Part shown: positions 41,743 to 50,299 of the stretch, one piece after another
Layout: every line of letters starts with the position of its first letter
Position numbering within the stretch: the stretch's first letter is position 1
Assembly (NCBI RefSeq): GCF_003339845.1
Contig: NZ_PPTR01000010.1
Location: forward strand, 62,001 to 126,000
DNA from: Gordonibacter sp. 28C
GTDB taxonomy: Bacteria > Actinomycetota > Coriobacteriia > Coriobacteriales > Eggerthellaceae
Direction of reading: 5' to 3'
Length of the DNA: 64,000 nt
Translations under genes and position numbers: made by a program
Notes under the pieces: model-generated
The model's database searches: none
What the model was told of the DNA's origin: nothing
The model's input: only the letters and a program-made list of their open reading frames with translations

Positions 41743-43203
41743 TCAGGCGCGCCTCGCGTCGGCCTCGAAGCGGCTCATGAGCTCCTGCTTGTCGTGGACG
41801 TCCAGCTTCGCGTACACGCGCTTGACGTGCGCCCACACGGTGTTCTCGGAGATGACGAGCTCCTCGGCGATGAAGCGGGCCGAGCGCCCGCGCGCCAGAT
41901 ATCCCAGTATCTCGGTTTCGCGCTTCGTCAGCCCGTACGTCTCGGCGTAGCGCCCGAGGCAGCGCTCGAACGCGGCCTCGGCCTCGCGGGGCGCCGGTTC
42001 GGGGGACGCCGCCCCGGTAGGCGCCTCTTCGCGCGGAGGTTCCGCGTCGGCGCGGCCGCGCCGCAGCACCACCATGAGCACGACGGCCAGCGGGTAGATG
42101 GCGGCGAACGCCAGCAGCGTGAGCAGCGACAGCCCGTAGTCGGCCGACACCGCACCGAGGCCCATGCCTATGGCCAGCCCCACGAGCAGAAACAGGCTCG
42201 AAGCCACCATGTACAGGCTGGTAAGGAGGTAGCTCGACACGCCCAGGCGCCGCGACTGCTCGACGATGAACAGCAAGAACACCATGCCGCACACGTCGTA
42301 GCACGTGATCATGACCGTGCCCGCCACCGGCCCCAGGAAGCCGCCCAGAAACGGCAGCAGCGACAAGATGACCAGCATGCAGGGGAAGCACACCTTGTAC
42401 ACCGACACGGGGTCGAGCCGCTGCACCATGAGCATGGCGACGAGCGCCGTGATGGCCGTGGACGCCGCCAGCGGCACGCCCATGTTCACGTCGCCCACGA
42501 TGTGCTCGAACGACGACCCCAGAACGGAGGTGTGCAGGATGCCCACCACGCCCACCACCACGGCCAGGCACAAATACGCGTGGAACAGCGTGAAGCGGTC
42601 CTTGCGGTCGGCCACGAGCACCCGGCTCTCGGGCGGCGGGCCCAGGCGGCCCTTCGCCCAGGCGAGCACCGCGGCCGACACGAGCAGAAACGCCACGGAC
42701 ACCACCGCCGTGGGCAGCGCCGGCACCAGCAGCAGAAGCGACGCGAGCACCGCCTGCACGATGAGCGCGCACACGATCTGCACGATGGCCGCCGACGTGT
42801 CGCCTTCGGCGGCGAACGCCTCGAGCCACGCCGCCATGAGCACGGTGAGCGCGTAGCCGCACAGCCCCCCGAGCAGCAGCGTGGCCGCCCAGGCGGGAAG
42901 GCCCGACAGGACCCCGGTCGACCCCAGCAGGAAGCCCGCGCACAGCGCGACGAGGGCGGGCGTCTGGCGCAGGCTCCACGGGGCGATCCTCCCCGCCCGC
43001 ACGAGCGCGATGACGACGACGGCGGTGACGATGGTGGCCGAGGTCATGGCGAACATGAACCCGAGCTGCGAGACGAACCCGACCGAGGTGGAAACCGACC
43101 CCATGGCCGTGATATAGGCGAGCGACGTCGCCGTCTTGCACAGGCCGAAGCCCGCCGCCAGCGCGACGGAGAGCAGGGCCGCATCCTTCGTGCGCATAAG
43201 CAT
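41743..43203 (-). CDS. Polytopic-membrane LuxR-type transcriptional regulator
   Basis: This 486-residue protein has about 12 hydrophobic helices (residues 8-385) laid out like a transporter, then a linker and a C-terminal LuxR HTH (about 425-485; YGLTKRETEILGYLARGRSARFIAEELVISENTVWAHVKRVYAKL). Such membrane-embedded LuxR proteins are abundant in Eggerthellaceae, usually next to a flavoprotein reductase gene that they are thought to control. Here the divergent neighbour is just such a reductase, 283 bases away, with two copies of an operator-like dyad between them. The membrane part probably senses the reductase substrate. ATG 43203 is four bases after GGGAGG; a second ATG two codons on is also possible. 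Confidence 0.9.
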   Translation of the reverse strand: MLMRTKDAALLSVALAAGFGLCKTATSLAYITAMGSVSTSVGFVSQLGFMFAMTSATIVTAVVVIALVRAGRIAPWSLRQTPALVALCAGFLLGSTGVLSGLPAWAATLLLGGLCGYALTVLMAAWLEAFAAEGDTSAAIVQIVCALIVQAVLASLLLLVPALPTAVVSVAFLLVSAAVLAWAKGRLGPPPESRVLVADRKDRFTLFHAYLCLAVVVGVVGILHTSVLGSSFEHIVGDVNMGVPLAASTAITALVAMLMVQRLDPVSVYKVCFPCMLVILSLLPFLGGFLGPVAGTVMITCYDVCGMVFLLFIVEQSRRLGVSSYLLTSLYMVASSLFLLVGLAIGMGLGAVSADYGLSLLTLLAFAAIYPLAVVLMVVLRRGRADAEPPREEAPTGAASPEPAPREAEAAFERCLGRYAETYGLTKRETEILGYLARGRSARFIAEELVISENTVWAHVKRVYAKLDVHDKQELMSRFEADARRA

Positions 43204-43319
43204 CCAACCTCCCGGACCCATTGTAAACGTTCGAGGAGGCGTTCGCGGCGTCAACCGCGATCCGAAACCTTTCGACGAATGCAACCGCAAGCTTTTCATC
43301 AGGCGCTTTGCAGAAGATA

Positions 43320-43375
43320 ACCGATAATCGGTGATCCGTCGGACGCGCGCCGACGCGAAGTTCGCCGATTATCGG
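43320..43375. promoter_or_regulatory. Twin dyad operators between the LuxR regulator and the flavoprotein gene
   Basis: ACCGAT-A-ATCGGT (43320-43332) and GCCGAT-T-ATCGGT (43364-43376) are the same palindrome in opposite orientation, conserved for several flanking bases (GAnCCGATAATCGG pattern). Their centres (43326 and 43370) are 44 bases apart, close to four helical turns, so two dimers would lie on one face. They sit about 115-165 bases before the flavoprotein start. Binding by the adjacent LuxR protein is inferred. Confidence 0.65.
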
Positions 43376-43486
43376 TCACGACAAGGGCGCCCCGGGAGCC
43401 CATACTGGCCGCAGGGTTCGGGCAAGGCGCGACGGCTCGCGCAGGACCCGGAGCACGATCGATTCGGATCACGGAGGGAGATCGAC

Positions 43487-45364
43487 ATGGAACTTGACCG
43501 CAGGAGCTTTTTGAAGGGGTCGCTTGCGTTCGGCGGCGCGGCCGCGCTCGGGCTGGCCGGATGCGCCGCGCCCAAGCAGGCCGACAGCGCCAAGAAGGAC
43601 CAGGAGGGCGAGGCGAAGAAGAGCGTGCCGGACAGCTTCACCGACGGCAAATGGGTGGGCTCGTCCATGGGCCACGACGACGAGCTGTTCGTGGAGGTGA
43701 CCGTGGCGCAGGGCGACCTCGCCGGCGTGCGCGTGCTGCGCTGCGACGACACCATCGGCATCGGCTCGGTGGCCGCGCCGCTCATGGCCGCGAAGATACT
43801 CGAGTCCAAGAACCTGGACGTGGACGCCGTCTCGGGCGCCACGACCACGTCGATGGCCGTGCAGAACGCCGTGAAGGACGCCATCGAGAGCGCCGGCGGC
43901 AAGGCGAAGGACTTTTCAAAGGGCGCCGTCGCTCCCGCCGGAGGCGCCGCCCAGACCGCCGACGTGGACGTGGCGTTCATGGGCGCCGGAACCGCCGGCC
44001 TCGTGGCCGCCACGCGGCTGCTCGAAGCCGGGAAGACGGTCATCCTGTTCGAGAAGCAGGACATCGCGGGCGGCTCCATGCCCATGACCTACTCGGGCGT
44101 GGCCGCCGCCGAGTCCCAGCTGCAGACGAACTACGCGCTCGGGCGCATGGACGACAACCCCATGTACAACAAGCAGGGCATGCTCGGCGTCATGCAGAAG
44201 TACCTGGTGCCGGAAAACGACCGCTTCGGCGGCGCCATGCCCTACCAGACGGCCATGTACTCGAACTCGGGGCAGCTCGTTGACTGGATGCACGACATGG
44301 GCGTCGGCTTCTACAGCCTGGGCGTGAACAAGGCCTACGGCGTGACGCCGTATCTGGCCCCCGGCTGCTACATGGGCGGCTGCGGCTACGCCAAGGAGTT
44401 CCTGGTCGACCGCATCGGCGCGCTGGGCGGCCAGATAGTCTACGGCACGAAGGTGACCGAGCTCGTGCAGGGCGCCGACGGTCGCGTGAGCGGCCTGGTG
44501 GCCGAGGGCAAGGACGGCTCGACCTGGACCGTCTCGGCCAAGGCCGTGTGCCTCACCTCGGGCGGCTTCGCGGCGAACCAGGACATGATCAAGCAGTACT
44601 ACCCGCAGTACGCCGACCACAAGTTCAACTGCGCGCCCGGCTCCACGGGCGACGGCATCGAGCTGGGGCTCGCGGCGGGCGGCGCCGTGGAGTGCATGGG
44701 CCGCGAGCTGGGAGCGTTTTTGTCCACCACGAACCAGGCCGGCTCGAACTTCGAGATAGCCTTCCTGTACCAGACCACGCCCGGCATCATCGTGAACGCC
44801 TCGGGCAAGCAGTTCGGCAACCTCATGTCCGACAACCACGGCATGTTGGGACGCGGCCTCGTGGACGAGGCCAACGGCGGCAAGTTCTTCTACATCACCG
44901 ACGAGTCGGGCCGCATCACCACGAACAAGAACGAAGCCTACGCCATGGACACGTACAAGTGCCTGGAGCATCGCGGCGACATGGTGCACTACGACTCCGT
45001 CGAGGAGGCGGCCGAGAAGCTGGGGCTGCCCGATCTGGCGGCCACCATCGAGACGCACAACGCCCATGCGCTGGCCGGCGAGCCCGACGAGTTCAAGCGC
45101 AAGAACCTGCCCTACCTCGACACGCACGACGGCGTCTGGGTCGTGTCCTGCATACCCACGTTCTACCTGACCACGGGCGGCCTCGCCATCGACACGGCCG
45201 GGCACGTGCAGAAAGAGGACGGCACGGCGGTGCCCGGGCTGTACGCCGCCGGCGACGTGTGCGGCTCCATCGAGGAGAAGGACGGACGCCCCTACGCCAT
45301 GGGCTTCGACGCCGCCATGAACTACGGCTACCTCATGGCCGAGACGGTGAAGGGCGAGATCTAA
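43487..45364 (+). CDS. Tat-exported FMN/FAD flavoprotein reductase (fumarate/urocanate reductase-like)
   Basis: This 625-residue protein has a Tat signal (DRRSFLKG, residues 4-11) and a lipobox ending at Cys26 (LAGC), so it should be a membrane-anchored lipoprotein outside the cell. An FMN-binding domain (about 50-130) has DAVSGATTTS, the site where ApbE-type transferases attach FMN to Thr. The FAD-binding reductase domain (160-620) starts VAFMGAGTAGLVAATRLLEAG and includes the C-terminal GLYAAGDVCGS. It would accept electrons from quinol through a cytochrome or NrfH-like partner not encoded here and reduce an unknown organic acceptor. ATG 43487 follows GGAGGGAG. The divergent LuxR gene is its likely regulator; a strong terminator follows. 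Confidence 0.92.
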   Translation: MELDRRSFLKGSLAFGGAAALGLAGCAAPKQADSAKKDQEGEAKKSVPDSFTDGKWVGSSMGHDDELFVEVTVAQGDLAGVRVLRCDDTIGIGSVAAPLMAAKILESKNLDVDAVSGATTTSMAVQNAVKDAIESAGGKAKDFSKGAVAPAGGAAQTADVDVAFMGAGTAGLVAATRLLEAGKTVILFEKQDIAGGSMPMTYSGVAAAESQLQTNYALGRMDDNPMYNKQGMLGVMQKYLVPENDRFGGAMPYQTAMYSNSGQLVDWMHDMGVGFYSLGVNKAYGVTPYLAPGCYMGGCGYAKEFLVDRIGALGGQIVYGTKVTELVQGADGRVSGLVAEGKDGSTWTVSAKAVCLTSGGFAANQDMIKQYYPQYADHKFNCAPGSTGDGIELGLAAGGAVECMGRELGAFLSTTNQAGSNFEIAFLYQTTPGIIVNASGKQFGNLMSDNHGMLGRGLVDEANGGKFFYITDESGRITTNKNEAYAMDTYKCLEHRGDMVHYDSVEEAAEKLGLPDLAATIETHNAHALAGEPDEFKRKNLPYLDTHDGVWVVSCIPTFYLTTGGLAIDTAGHVQKEDGTAVPGLYAAGDVCGSIEEKDGRPYAMGFDAAMNYGYLMAETVKGEI

Positions 45365-45423
45365 CCGAAACGACCCCCTCCCGCCGAACCTCCCCTTCCT
45401 TCCCGGCGGGAGGACCTCCCACG

Positions 45424-45465
45424 CAGGGGCGGCCGCGCGATGCGCGGCCGCCCCTGCTGCTTTTT
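45424..45465 (+). terminator. Terminator of the flavoprotein gene
   Basis: A perfect 15-base stem (45424-45438 with 45442-45456, GC-only core GGGGCGGCCGCGC) with a GAT loop is followed by CTGC and five T (45461-45465). It lies 60 bases after the stop. Confidence 0.93.
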
Positions 45466-45479
45466 CGAGAACGACGAGC

Positions 45480-45765
45480 TACCAATCCACCACCGCCCAA
45501 TCAATGGAAGAAAACCGAGCGTTCGGGTCGGTGCGCTGGTCGACCGTAGGGGCGCTCTCCAGAGCGCCCGTTCGCGCGCAAGCGCGAAAACCGCCGCCCA
45601 GGTTGGCGCTAGTAAGCCAGCGAGGCCCGCCCTCGTGCCCGAGATCGTGGGGATGGCGGGGGCGAAGCGTACTTCGGTACGCGAGCCTCCGGGATCGCAT
45701 GAAGATCGGGCGCGAGGGGGCCTCGCAGCATCGGCTCGTTCCGGCGGCCGGCAGGCCGCCGGAAC
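45480..45765 (+). ncRNA. Candidate structured RNA
   Basis: This gene-free stretch between the flavoprotein terminator and hydA holds a series of perfect stems. Reading the plus strand: GGGCGCTCT and its complement around CC (45550-45569); TTCGCGC with GCGCGAA closed by a GCAA tetraloop (45571-45588); a long branched stem pairing 45630-45646 with 45704-45718 and ending in GCGTAC-TTCG-GTACGC (45667-45682); and a 12-base stem at 45738-45765 that touches the hydA stop. GNRA and C(UUCG)G loops are hallmarks of folded RNA and occur only in this orientation. I do not recognise the family. No promoter was identified, and a DNA-level repeat is the alternative. Confidence 0.45.
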
Positions 45766-47058
45766 CTAATGAACGCTGCAGCTGAGACAGGGGTCGTAGG
45801 CGCGCACGAGCTTCTCTATCTCCATGCGCACGGCGTCCTCCCCCGCCCCTTCCGCCACGAGCTGCTCGGCCAGAAGGCGCATGTCGGCCTCGAGGTTCGC
45901 CACGTTCTGGGCCGTGGGCGTCATGATGGACGCGTGCACGACGCGACCCTCGTCGTCGAACTCCAGATCGTGGAACAGCGCGCCGCGCGGAGCCTCGGTG
46001 AAGCCCACGCCGCGCCCGGCCTTGACCTCGAATTCCACGGGCTCGCTCGAGCCTTCCACGCCGCCCGGCTCGGCCAGCGCGCGGCAGATGCCCGCGCAGC
46101 GGTCGAGCGCGTCCACCAGCTCGACGGCCTGGGCCACGTTGTTCATGAAGGGGTTGCGCTCCGGCGGGCGCAGGCCCGCCTTGGCGGCGGCGACCTTGGC
46201 GTTCTGTCCCAGATGCTGCCACGAGGCGTTGATGCGCGCGAGCGCGCCCGTGAAGAAGGGCGACCCCGTCTCGCGCACGCGGGCCAGCAGCGCCGCGGAG
46301 TGCGGCATCTCGTACTCCTCCAGGTGCGCGGCCACGTCGTTCGCGTCGAACTCGATGCCGGCGTCCAGGAAGCGCGCCGTGTTTGAATCCTCCACCGGAT
46401 AGTAGTCGGGCTCCACCATGGCCAGCATGTCGCCCGCCGTGGTTATGCTCGGCACGGGGAAGCCGGCGAACAGGTCCACGGCCGCCGCCGCGAACGCGGC
46501 AGCCTCGTCCATCTTGTCGGCCAGCGCGAGGTACTCCCCCGCCTCCAGTTCATGGGTGAAACCGCCCGTCACGGCCGTGATGGGATGGATGCTGCGGCCG
46601 CCCACCTTCGTGCACAGCTCGTTGCCGAGGGCCTTCAGGCCCAGCGCCCTGTCGAACAGCTCCGGATCGGTCTCGGCCAGCGGGAACACGCTCTTCTGGC
46701 CCACGAAGTCGGGCGCGGCCAGCACGAACAGGTGCGTCGCGTGGTTCTGCAGGTACGAGCCGTACACCAGAAGCTCTCGCAGGGCGTTCGTGCGGGGCGT
46801 GACCTGCACGCCGAAGGCGCGCTCGATGGCCTTGAGGTCGGTGACCACGTGGCTGGCCGAGCAGATGCCGCAGATGCGCGAGGAGATGTAGGACACCTCG
46901 CGGTAGCTGCGGCCGCGCACCATGCTCTCGAACAGGCGCGCCGGCTCCACCACGTTCATCTCCACGGTCTTCACGATGCCGTCCTCGATGACCACGTGCA
47001 CGTTGCCGTGGCCTTCGATGCGGGCGATGTGGTCTACGTGTATAGCGGTTTTCGTCAT
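45766..47058 (-). CDS. hydA: [NiFe]-hydrogenase alpha (large) subunit, soluble NAD(P)-linked type
   Basis: This 430-residue catalytic subunit has L1 RICGICSASH (about residue 61) and L2 DPCLSCSVH at the extreme C-terminus; the histidine is the last residue. No cleavable tail exists, so nickel insertion need not be followed by proteolysis, unlike HyaB at 13884. It forms the NiFe half of a four-subunit enzyme of the group 3b (sulfhydrogenase) type with HydD, HydG and HydB encoded directly upstream in the order hydB-hydG-hydD-hydA. It would exchange electrons between H2 and NAD(P)H in the cytoplasm. ATG 47058 follows GAGGAAAC, ten bases after the hydD stop. Confidence 0.94.
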   Translation of the reverse strand: MTKTAIHVDHIARIEGHGNVHVVIEDGIVKTVEMNVVEPARLFESMVRGRSYREVSYISSRICGICSASHVVTDLKAIERAFGVQVTPRTNALRELLVYGSYLQNHATHLFVLAAPDFVGQKSVFPLAETDPELFDRALGLKALGNELCTKVGGRSIHPITAVTGGFTHELEAGEYLALADKMDEAAAFAAAAVDLFAGFPVPSITTAGDMLAMVEPDYYPVEDSNTARFLDAGIEFDANDVAAHLEEYEMPHSAALLARVRETGSPFFTGALARINASWQHLGQNAKVAAAKAGLRPPERNPFMNNVAQAVELVDALDRCAGICRALAEPGGVEGSSEPVEFEVKAGRGVGFTEAPRGALFHDLEFDDEGRVVHASIMTPTAQNVANLEADMRLLAEQLVAEGAGEDAVRMEIEKLVRAYDPCLSCSVH

Positions 47059-47068
47059 GCTCGTTTCC

Positions 47069-47854
47069 TCACTCGCTCGTCTGCAGGGCGGGGTTCACTT
47101 GGTTGAACATCTCGAGCGCCTTGTCGAAGTCCGCCACCGAAACGCCGTAGCGCTCGCACGCCTCGCGCGCCGAGGGCAGGTTCGCGTCGGGCGACAGGCC
47201 GCGGCAGCCGTTGCAGGGCCGCCCCAGGTTCACGCAGCGCGCACCGCATCCGGCACGCGTCACCAGGCCCAGGCACAGCTGCTGCTTGCCGAAGAAGCAG
47301 CTCGTCTCGTTGCGCTTGCAGTCGCCGCACATCGTGCGCGTGGGCACCGCCTTGTTCGAGCCGTACAGCGCGCGCTGGAGCACGTCGACGAAGTCGAGCG
47401 AGTCCACCGGGCACGTGCGCACCTCGAAGTCCACGTCGATCACGGCCTGCACGGGGCGCGGCGCTATCATCTCGCCGCAAGCCGCGGGCACGTGGTCGTA
47501 CACCTGCGCGGGGCGCTCGAGGAAACCCGCCGCCGCCATGCCGGGTATGCCCGCCGTGGTGGCGCACGCGCCGATGGTTATGACGACGCCGGCTCGCTCG
47601 CGCAGCTGCCGCACGGTCGCCTCGGCCTCCTCGGTGGTCACGGCACCCTCGATGACGGCCACGTCGAACTCCTCGGGCATGGGGTCGCTCGAAGCCAGCT
47701 GCCAGTAGCGCAGGTCGATCTGGCCGAGCACGTCCAACAGGTGCGCCTCGACGTTCGTGATCTGCAGCTGGCAGCCGAAGCAGCTGGCCAGCCCCACCAC
47801 CACGACGCGCGGCGTCGCCGGTTTCTCTTGACAGGCTATGCAGTATCCGCTCAT
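47069..47854 (-). CDS. hydD: [NiFe]-hydrogenase delta (small) subunit
   Basis: This 261-residue subunit carries iron-sulphur clusters between the NiFe site and the flavin subunits. Cysteines are in GLASCFGCQLQI (residues 24-35), GACATTAGIPG, and the C-terminal cluster region MCGDCKRNETSCF, CLGLVTRAGCGARC and RPCNGCRG. It has no Tat signal, so the enzyme is cytoplasmic, unlike HyaA. It starts two bases after hydG ends and lies ten bases before hydA. Length and cysteine pattern match archaeal and bacterial sulfhydrogenase delta subunits. Confidence 0.93.
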   Translation of the reverse strand: MSGYCIACQEKPATPRVVVVGLASCFGCQLQITNVEAHLLDVLGQIDLRYWQLASSDPMPEEFDVAVIEGAVTTEEAEATVRQLRERAGVVITIGACATTAGIPGMAAAGFLERPAQVYDHVPAACGEMIAPRPVQAVIDVDFEVRTCPVDSLDFVDVLQRALYGSNKAVPTRTMCGDCKRNETSCFFGKQQLCLGLVTRAGCGARCVNLGRPCNGCRGLSPDANLPSAREACERYGVSVADFDKALEMFNQVNPALQTSE

Positions 47855-47855
47855 A

Positions 47856-48767
47856 TCACATCGACCCCTGAATGTTCTTGGCTTCCCAGTAGTTGAACAC
47901 GGGCCCGTCGATGCACACGTACTGGTGCCCGATCTGGCAGTGTCCGCACTTGCCCATGCCGCACTTCATGTGCCGCTCGAAGCTCACGTAGATATGGTCG
48001 TAGCTGATGCCCTTCTTGCGCATCTCGTCGATGGCGAAGCGGTACATGACCGGCGGGCCGCACAGCGCCCCGTACGTGTTCGAGGCGTCGATCTCCAGAT
48101 GCTCGAACGGCTTGGTGACCAGGCCCACCTCGCCGTCCCAGGTGTCGTCGGGATGGTCGACGGTCAGGTAGAGGTCGAAGTCCTTGCGGTGGCGCCACAT
48201 CTCGAACTGCTGGCGGAACATCACCTCGGAGGGGTTCTTCGACCCGTAGATAATGGTGACCTTGCCGAATTCGGAGCGCTCGTCGTGGATGTTGTTGATG
48301 AGCGAGCGCAAAGGCGCGATGCCGAGGCCGCCCGCCACGAGCAGGATGTCGTGGCCCTTCATGTCCTCGATGGGGAAGCCGCGGCCGAACGGCCCGCGCA
48401 GCCCCACGATGTCGCCGCACTGCATCTCGTGCAGCACGTCGGTGAACGCGCCCGTGCGGCGCACGCACAGCTCGATGAACCCGCGCTTGGTGGGCGAGCT
48501 CGATATGGAGATGGGCGCCTCGCCCACGCCGAAGATGCTCACCTCGACGAACTGGCCGGGCTCGTGGTGGAACGCGTCGCGGATGCGGTCGTCGATAAGG
48601 CGGAACTCGAACAGCTTCTCCGTGGCCGTCAAGTCCACGATGGACGTGATGCGGGCCGGCCAGGGCCGGTACGGGTTGGCCGCCATCATCTCGTCGCCCG
48701 TCAGCACCGCGGGCTCCTCATGGAACGGCCGCACCTGGACGGTGGAAACCGCGCAGCTACTCGGCAT
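47856..48767 (-). CDS. hydG: Hydrogenase gamma subunit, FAD/NAD(P)-binding diaphorase
   Basis: This 303-residue flavoprotein has an FAD-binding barrel (about 35-125; ISISSSPTKRG is the FAD-contact loop), an NAD(P)-binding domain (LLVAGGLGIAPLRSLI, about 140-155, and YGSKNPSEVMF) and a C-terminal [2Fe-2S] site (CGMGKCGHCQIGHQYVCIDGP). It transfers electrons between the iron-sulphur chain and NAD(P). It is like sulfhydrogenase gamma and the PyrK/NfnA family; its place inside a hydrogenase operon settles the assignment. Its start overlaps the end of hydB by 11 bases. Confidence 0.94.
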   Translation of the reverse strand: MPSSCAVSTVQVRPFHEEPAVLTGDEMMAANPYRPWPARITSIVDLTATEKLFEFRLIDDRIRDAFHHEPGQFVEVSIFGVGEAPISISSSPTKRGFIELCVRRTGAFTDVLHEMQCGDIVGLRGPFGRGFPIEDMKGHDILLVAGGLGIAPLRSLINNIHDERSEFGKVTIIYGSKNPSEVMFRQQFEMWRHRKDFDLYLTVDHPDDTWDGEVGLVTKPFEHLEIDASNTYGALCGPPVMYRFAIDEMRKKGISYDHIYVSFERHMKCGMGKCGHCQIGHQYVCIDGPVFNYWEAKNIQGSM

Positions 48768-49794
48768 CGTCGGCCCCCTTCCTCTCGAAGAACCTCAGCA
48801 CCTCGATGGGGTTGATGTTCGCCTTGCACGCCGTCACGCAGCGCCCGCAGCCCACGCAGAGCATGCGGTCGTGGTTCGCCAAAAAGCCGTTGAGCTTGTG
48901 GTACATGCGGTGCCGCACGCGGTTGCGCCCGTCGGCGCGGAAGTTGTGCCCGCCGGCAACCTGGGCGAACTGCGGCGACGTGCACGAATCCCACGTGCGC
49001 TCGCGTCGTCCCGTCTTGCCGTCGGGATCGAGCGTGTCCTGGATGTCGAAGCAGAAGCAGGTGGGGCACACGGCGGAGCACGCCGTGCAGGCCAGGCAGC
49101 GCCCGCCCAGCTCCTCCCAGTAGGGGTCTTTGTGGAACGCGTCCATGAGCATGGCGACGTCCTGGATGTCGGGGATCTCGCCGTTGAAGGCGTCTTGCCG
49201 GCGCCGCGTGGCGTGTCGGAACTCGATGCGGTCCTCGTCGGTGGCCACGCGCGGGTTGCACGCCGCCTCCAGGATGTTCGCCGCCTCCACGCTGGATATG
49301 CTCACCAGGTACTTGTCGCCCAGGTCCTGCAGGAACAAATCGTAGCCGAAGCGCGCCTCGTCGGCGCCCCACAGGTTGCAGAAGCACGTGGCGTCGGGCG
49401 TGCAGCTCACGCCCACGATGAGCGTGGCCTTGCGCCGCGCCACGTAGTACGGGTCGGGATAGCGACCGTCGCGGAACACCAGGTCGAGCCGGTTCAGCGC
49501 GTTGATGTCGCAGGCGTGGGCGCCGAAGATGACGCGCGGGGTGATCTCGGCCGCGAAAGCCGCCACCTCGTTGTCGCGCGCGTCGAAGGGGAACAGCGTC
49601 TCGGTGGGCGGAAGGAAGTACTTCTTGGGCGATGAGACGGTCGTGTCGTAGCCCAGCTCGATGTCGTCGAACGATTCCACGGCCTCGAACACGTAGCTCC
49701 GGTCACGCTTGACCGGAGCTACCACTTCGTAGGTTTCCATGAACGCCGACACGAGCGAGGGAAGTTCGGAGGCATCGATGACGCGATACAGCAT
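48757..49794 (-). CDS. hydB: Hydrogenase beta subunit, 4Fe-4S ferredoxin-like
   Basis: This 345-residue protein has an N-terminal HydB-type domain (FGAHACDINALNRLDLVF, CTPDATCFCN) and C-terminal ferredoxin clusters: CLACTACSAVCPTCFCFD and CVGCGRCVTACKANINP, giving two [4Fe-4S] sites. It gives the hydrogenase an extra electron port, for ferredoxin or polysulphide in relatives. It is the first gene of hydBGDA; AAAGGACGAGAGC precedes the ATG at 49794. Only 74 bases separate it from ndk upstream on the same strand, with no clear terminator, so transcription from the ndk side is possible. Confidence 0.93.
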   Translation of the reverse strand: MLYRVIDASELPSLVSAFMETYEVVAPVKRDRSYVFEAVESFDDIELGYDTTVSSPKKYFLPPTETLFPFDARDNEVAAFAAEITPRVIFGAHACDINALNRLDLVFRDGRYPDPYYVARRKATLIVGVSCTPDATCFCNLWGADEARFGYDLFLQDLGDKYLVSISSVEAANILEAACNPRVATDEDRIEFRHATRRRQDAFNGEIPDIQDVAMLMDAFHKDPYWEELGGRCLACTACSAVCPTCFCFDIQDTLDPDGKTGRRERTWDSCTSPQFAQVAGGHNFRADGRNRVRHRMYHKLNGFLANHDRMLCVGCGRCVTACKANINPIEVLRFFERKGADDAE

Positions 49795-49868
49795 GCTCTC
49801 GTCCTTTTCTCGTCTGGTGACCTGCCAATGTGCAACAGCGTACTCGCCCGATGGGCTGGCAAGGAGAA

Positions 49869-50273
49869 CTATTCAAAGAAGATGCCGATTTCTCGCTCAG
49901 CGGACTCGGGGCTGTCGGAGCCGTGAATGACGTTCTCGTCCATGATGAGGCCGAAGTCGCCGCGAATCGTGCCGGGGGCGGCTTCCGCCGGGTTCGTGGC
50001 GCCCATGAGCGAGCGGCACTTCGCCACCGCGCCCTCGCCGGACACGACCATCTTCACCACGGGGCCGCTGGTGATGTAGGAGATGAGGCCCTCGTAGAAC
50101 GGCTTGCCCTCGTGCTCGGCGTAGTTGGCCTTCGCCTGCTCGTCGGTGACCATGCCCAGCTCCATGCGCTCGACGGTCAGGCCCGCGCGCTCGAAGCGGT
50201 TGACGATCTCGCCGATGTGGCCGTTGCGCACGCCGTCGGGCTTGATCATGGTGTAGGTCTTCTGCACTGCCAT
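49869..50273 (-). CDS. ndk: Nucleoside diphosphate kinase
   Basis: This 134-residue enzyme passes phosphate from ATP to other nucleoside diphosphates through a phospho-histidine. It starts VQKTYTMIKPDGVRNGHIGEI and contains the active-site histidine in ENVIHGSDSPESAEREI near the C-terminus, plus TNPAEAAPGTIRGDFG. ATG 50273, with AAAGGGA upstream, fits the family start; the frame remains open further into the repeat element at 50300-50498 but that part is not coding. Length is normal. It lies just upstream of hydBGDA. Confidence 0.96.
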   Translation of the reverse strand: MAVQKTYTMIKPDGVRNGHIGEIVNRFERAGLTVERMELGMVTDEQAKANYAEHEGKPFYEGLISYITSGPVVKMVVSGEGAVAKCRSLMGATNPAEAAPGTIRGDFGLIMDENVIHGSDSPESAEREIGIFFE

Positions 50274-50299
50274 GTGGTTCCCTTTCTCTCTTTGGTATG

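Noticed and set aside
45504-45785. Short plus-strand frames within the 45.5-kb intergenic region
   Set aside because: The predicted peptides are basic and low-complexity, and the bases are better explained by the paired stems that cover the interval.
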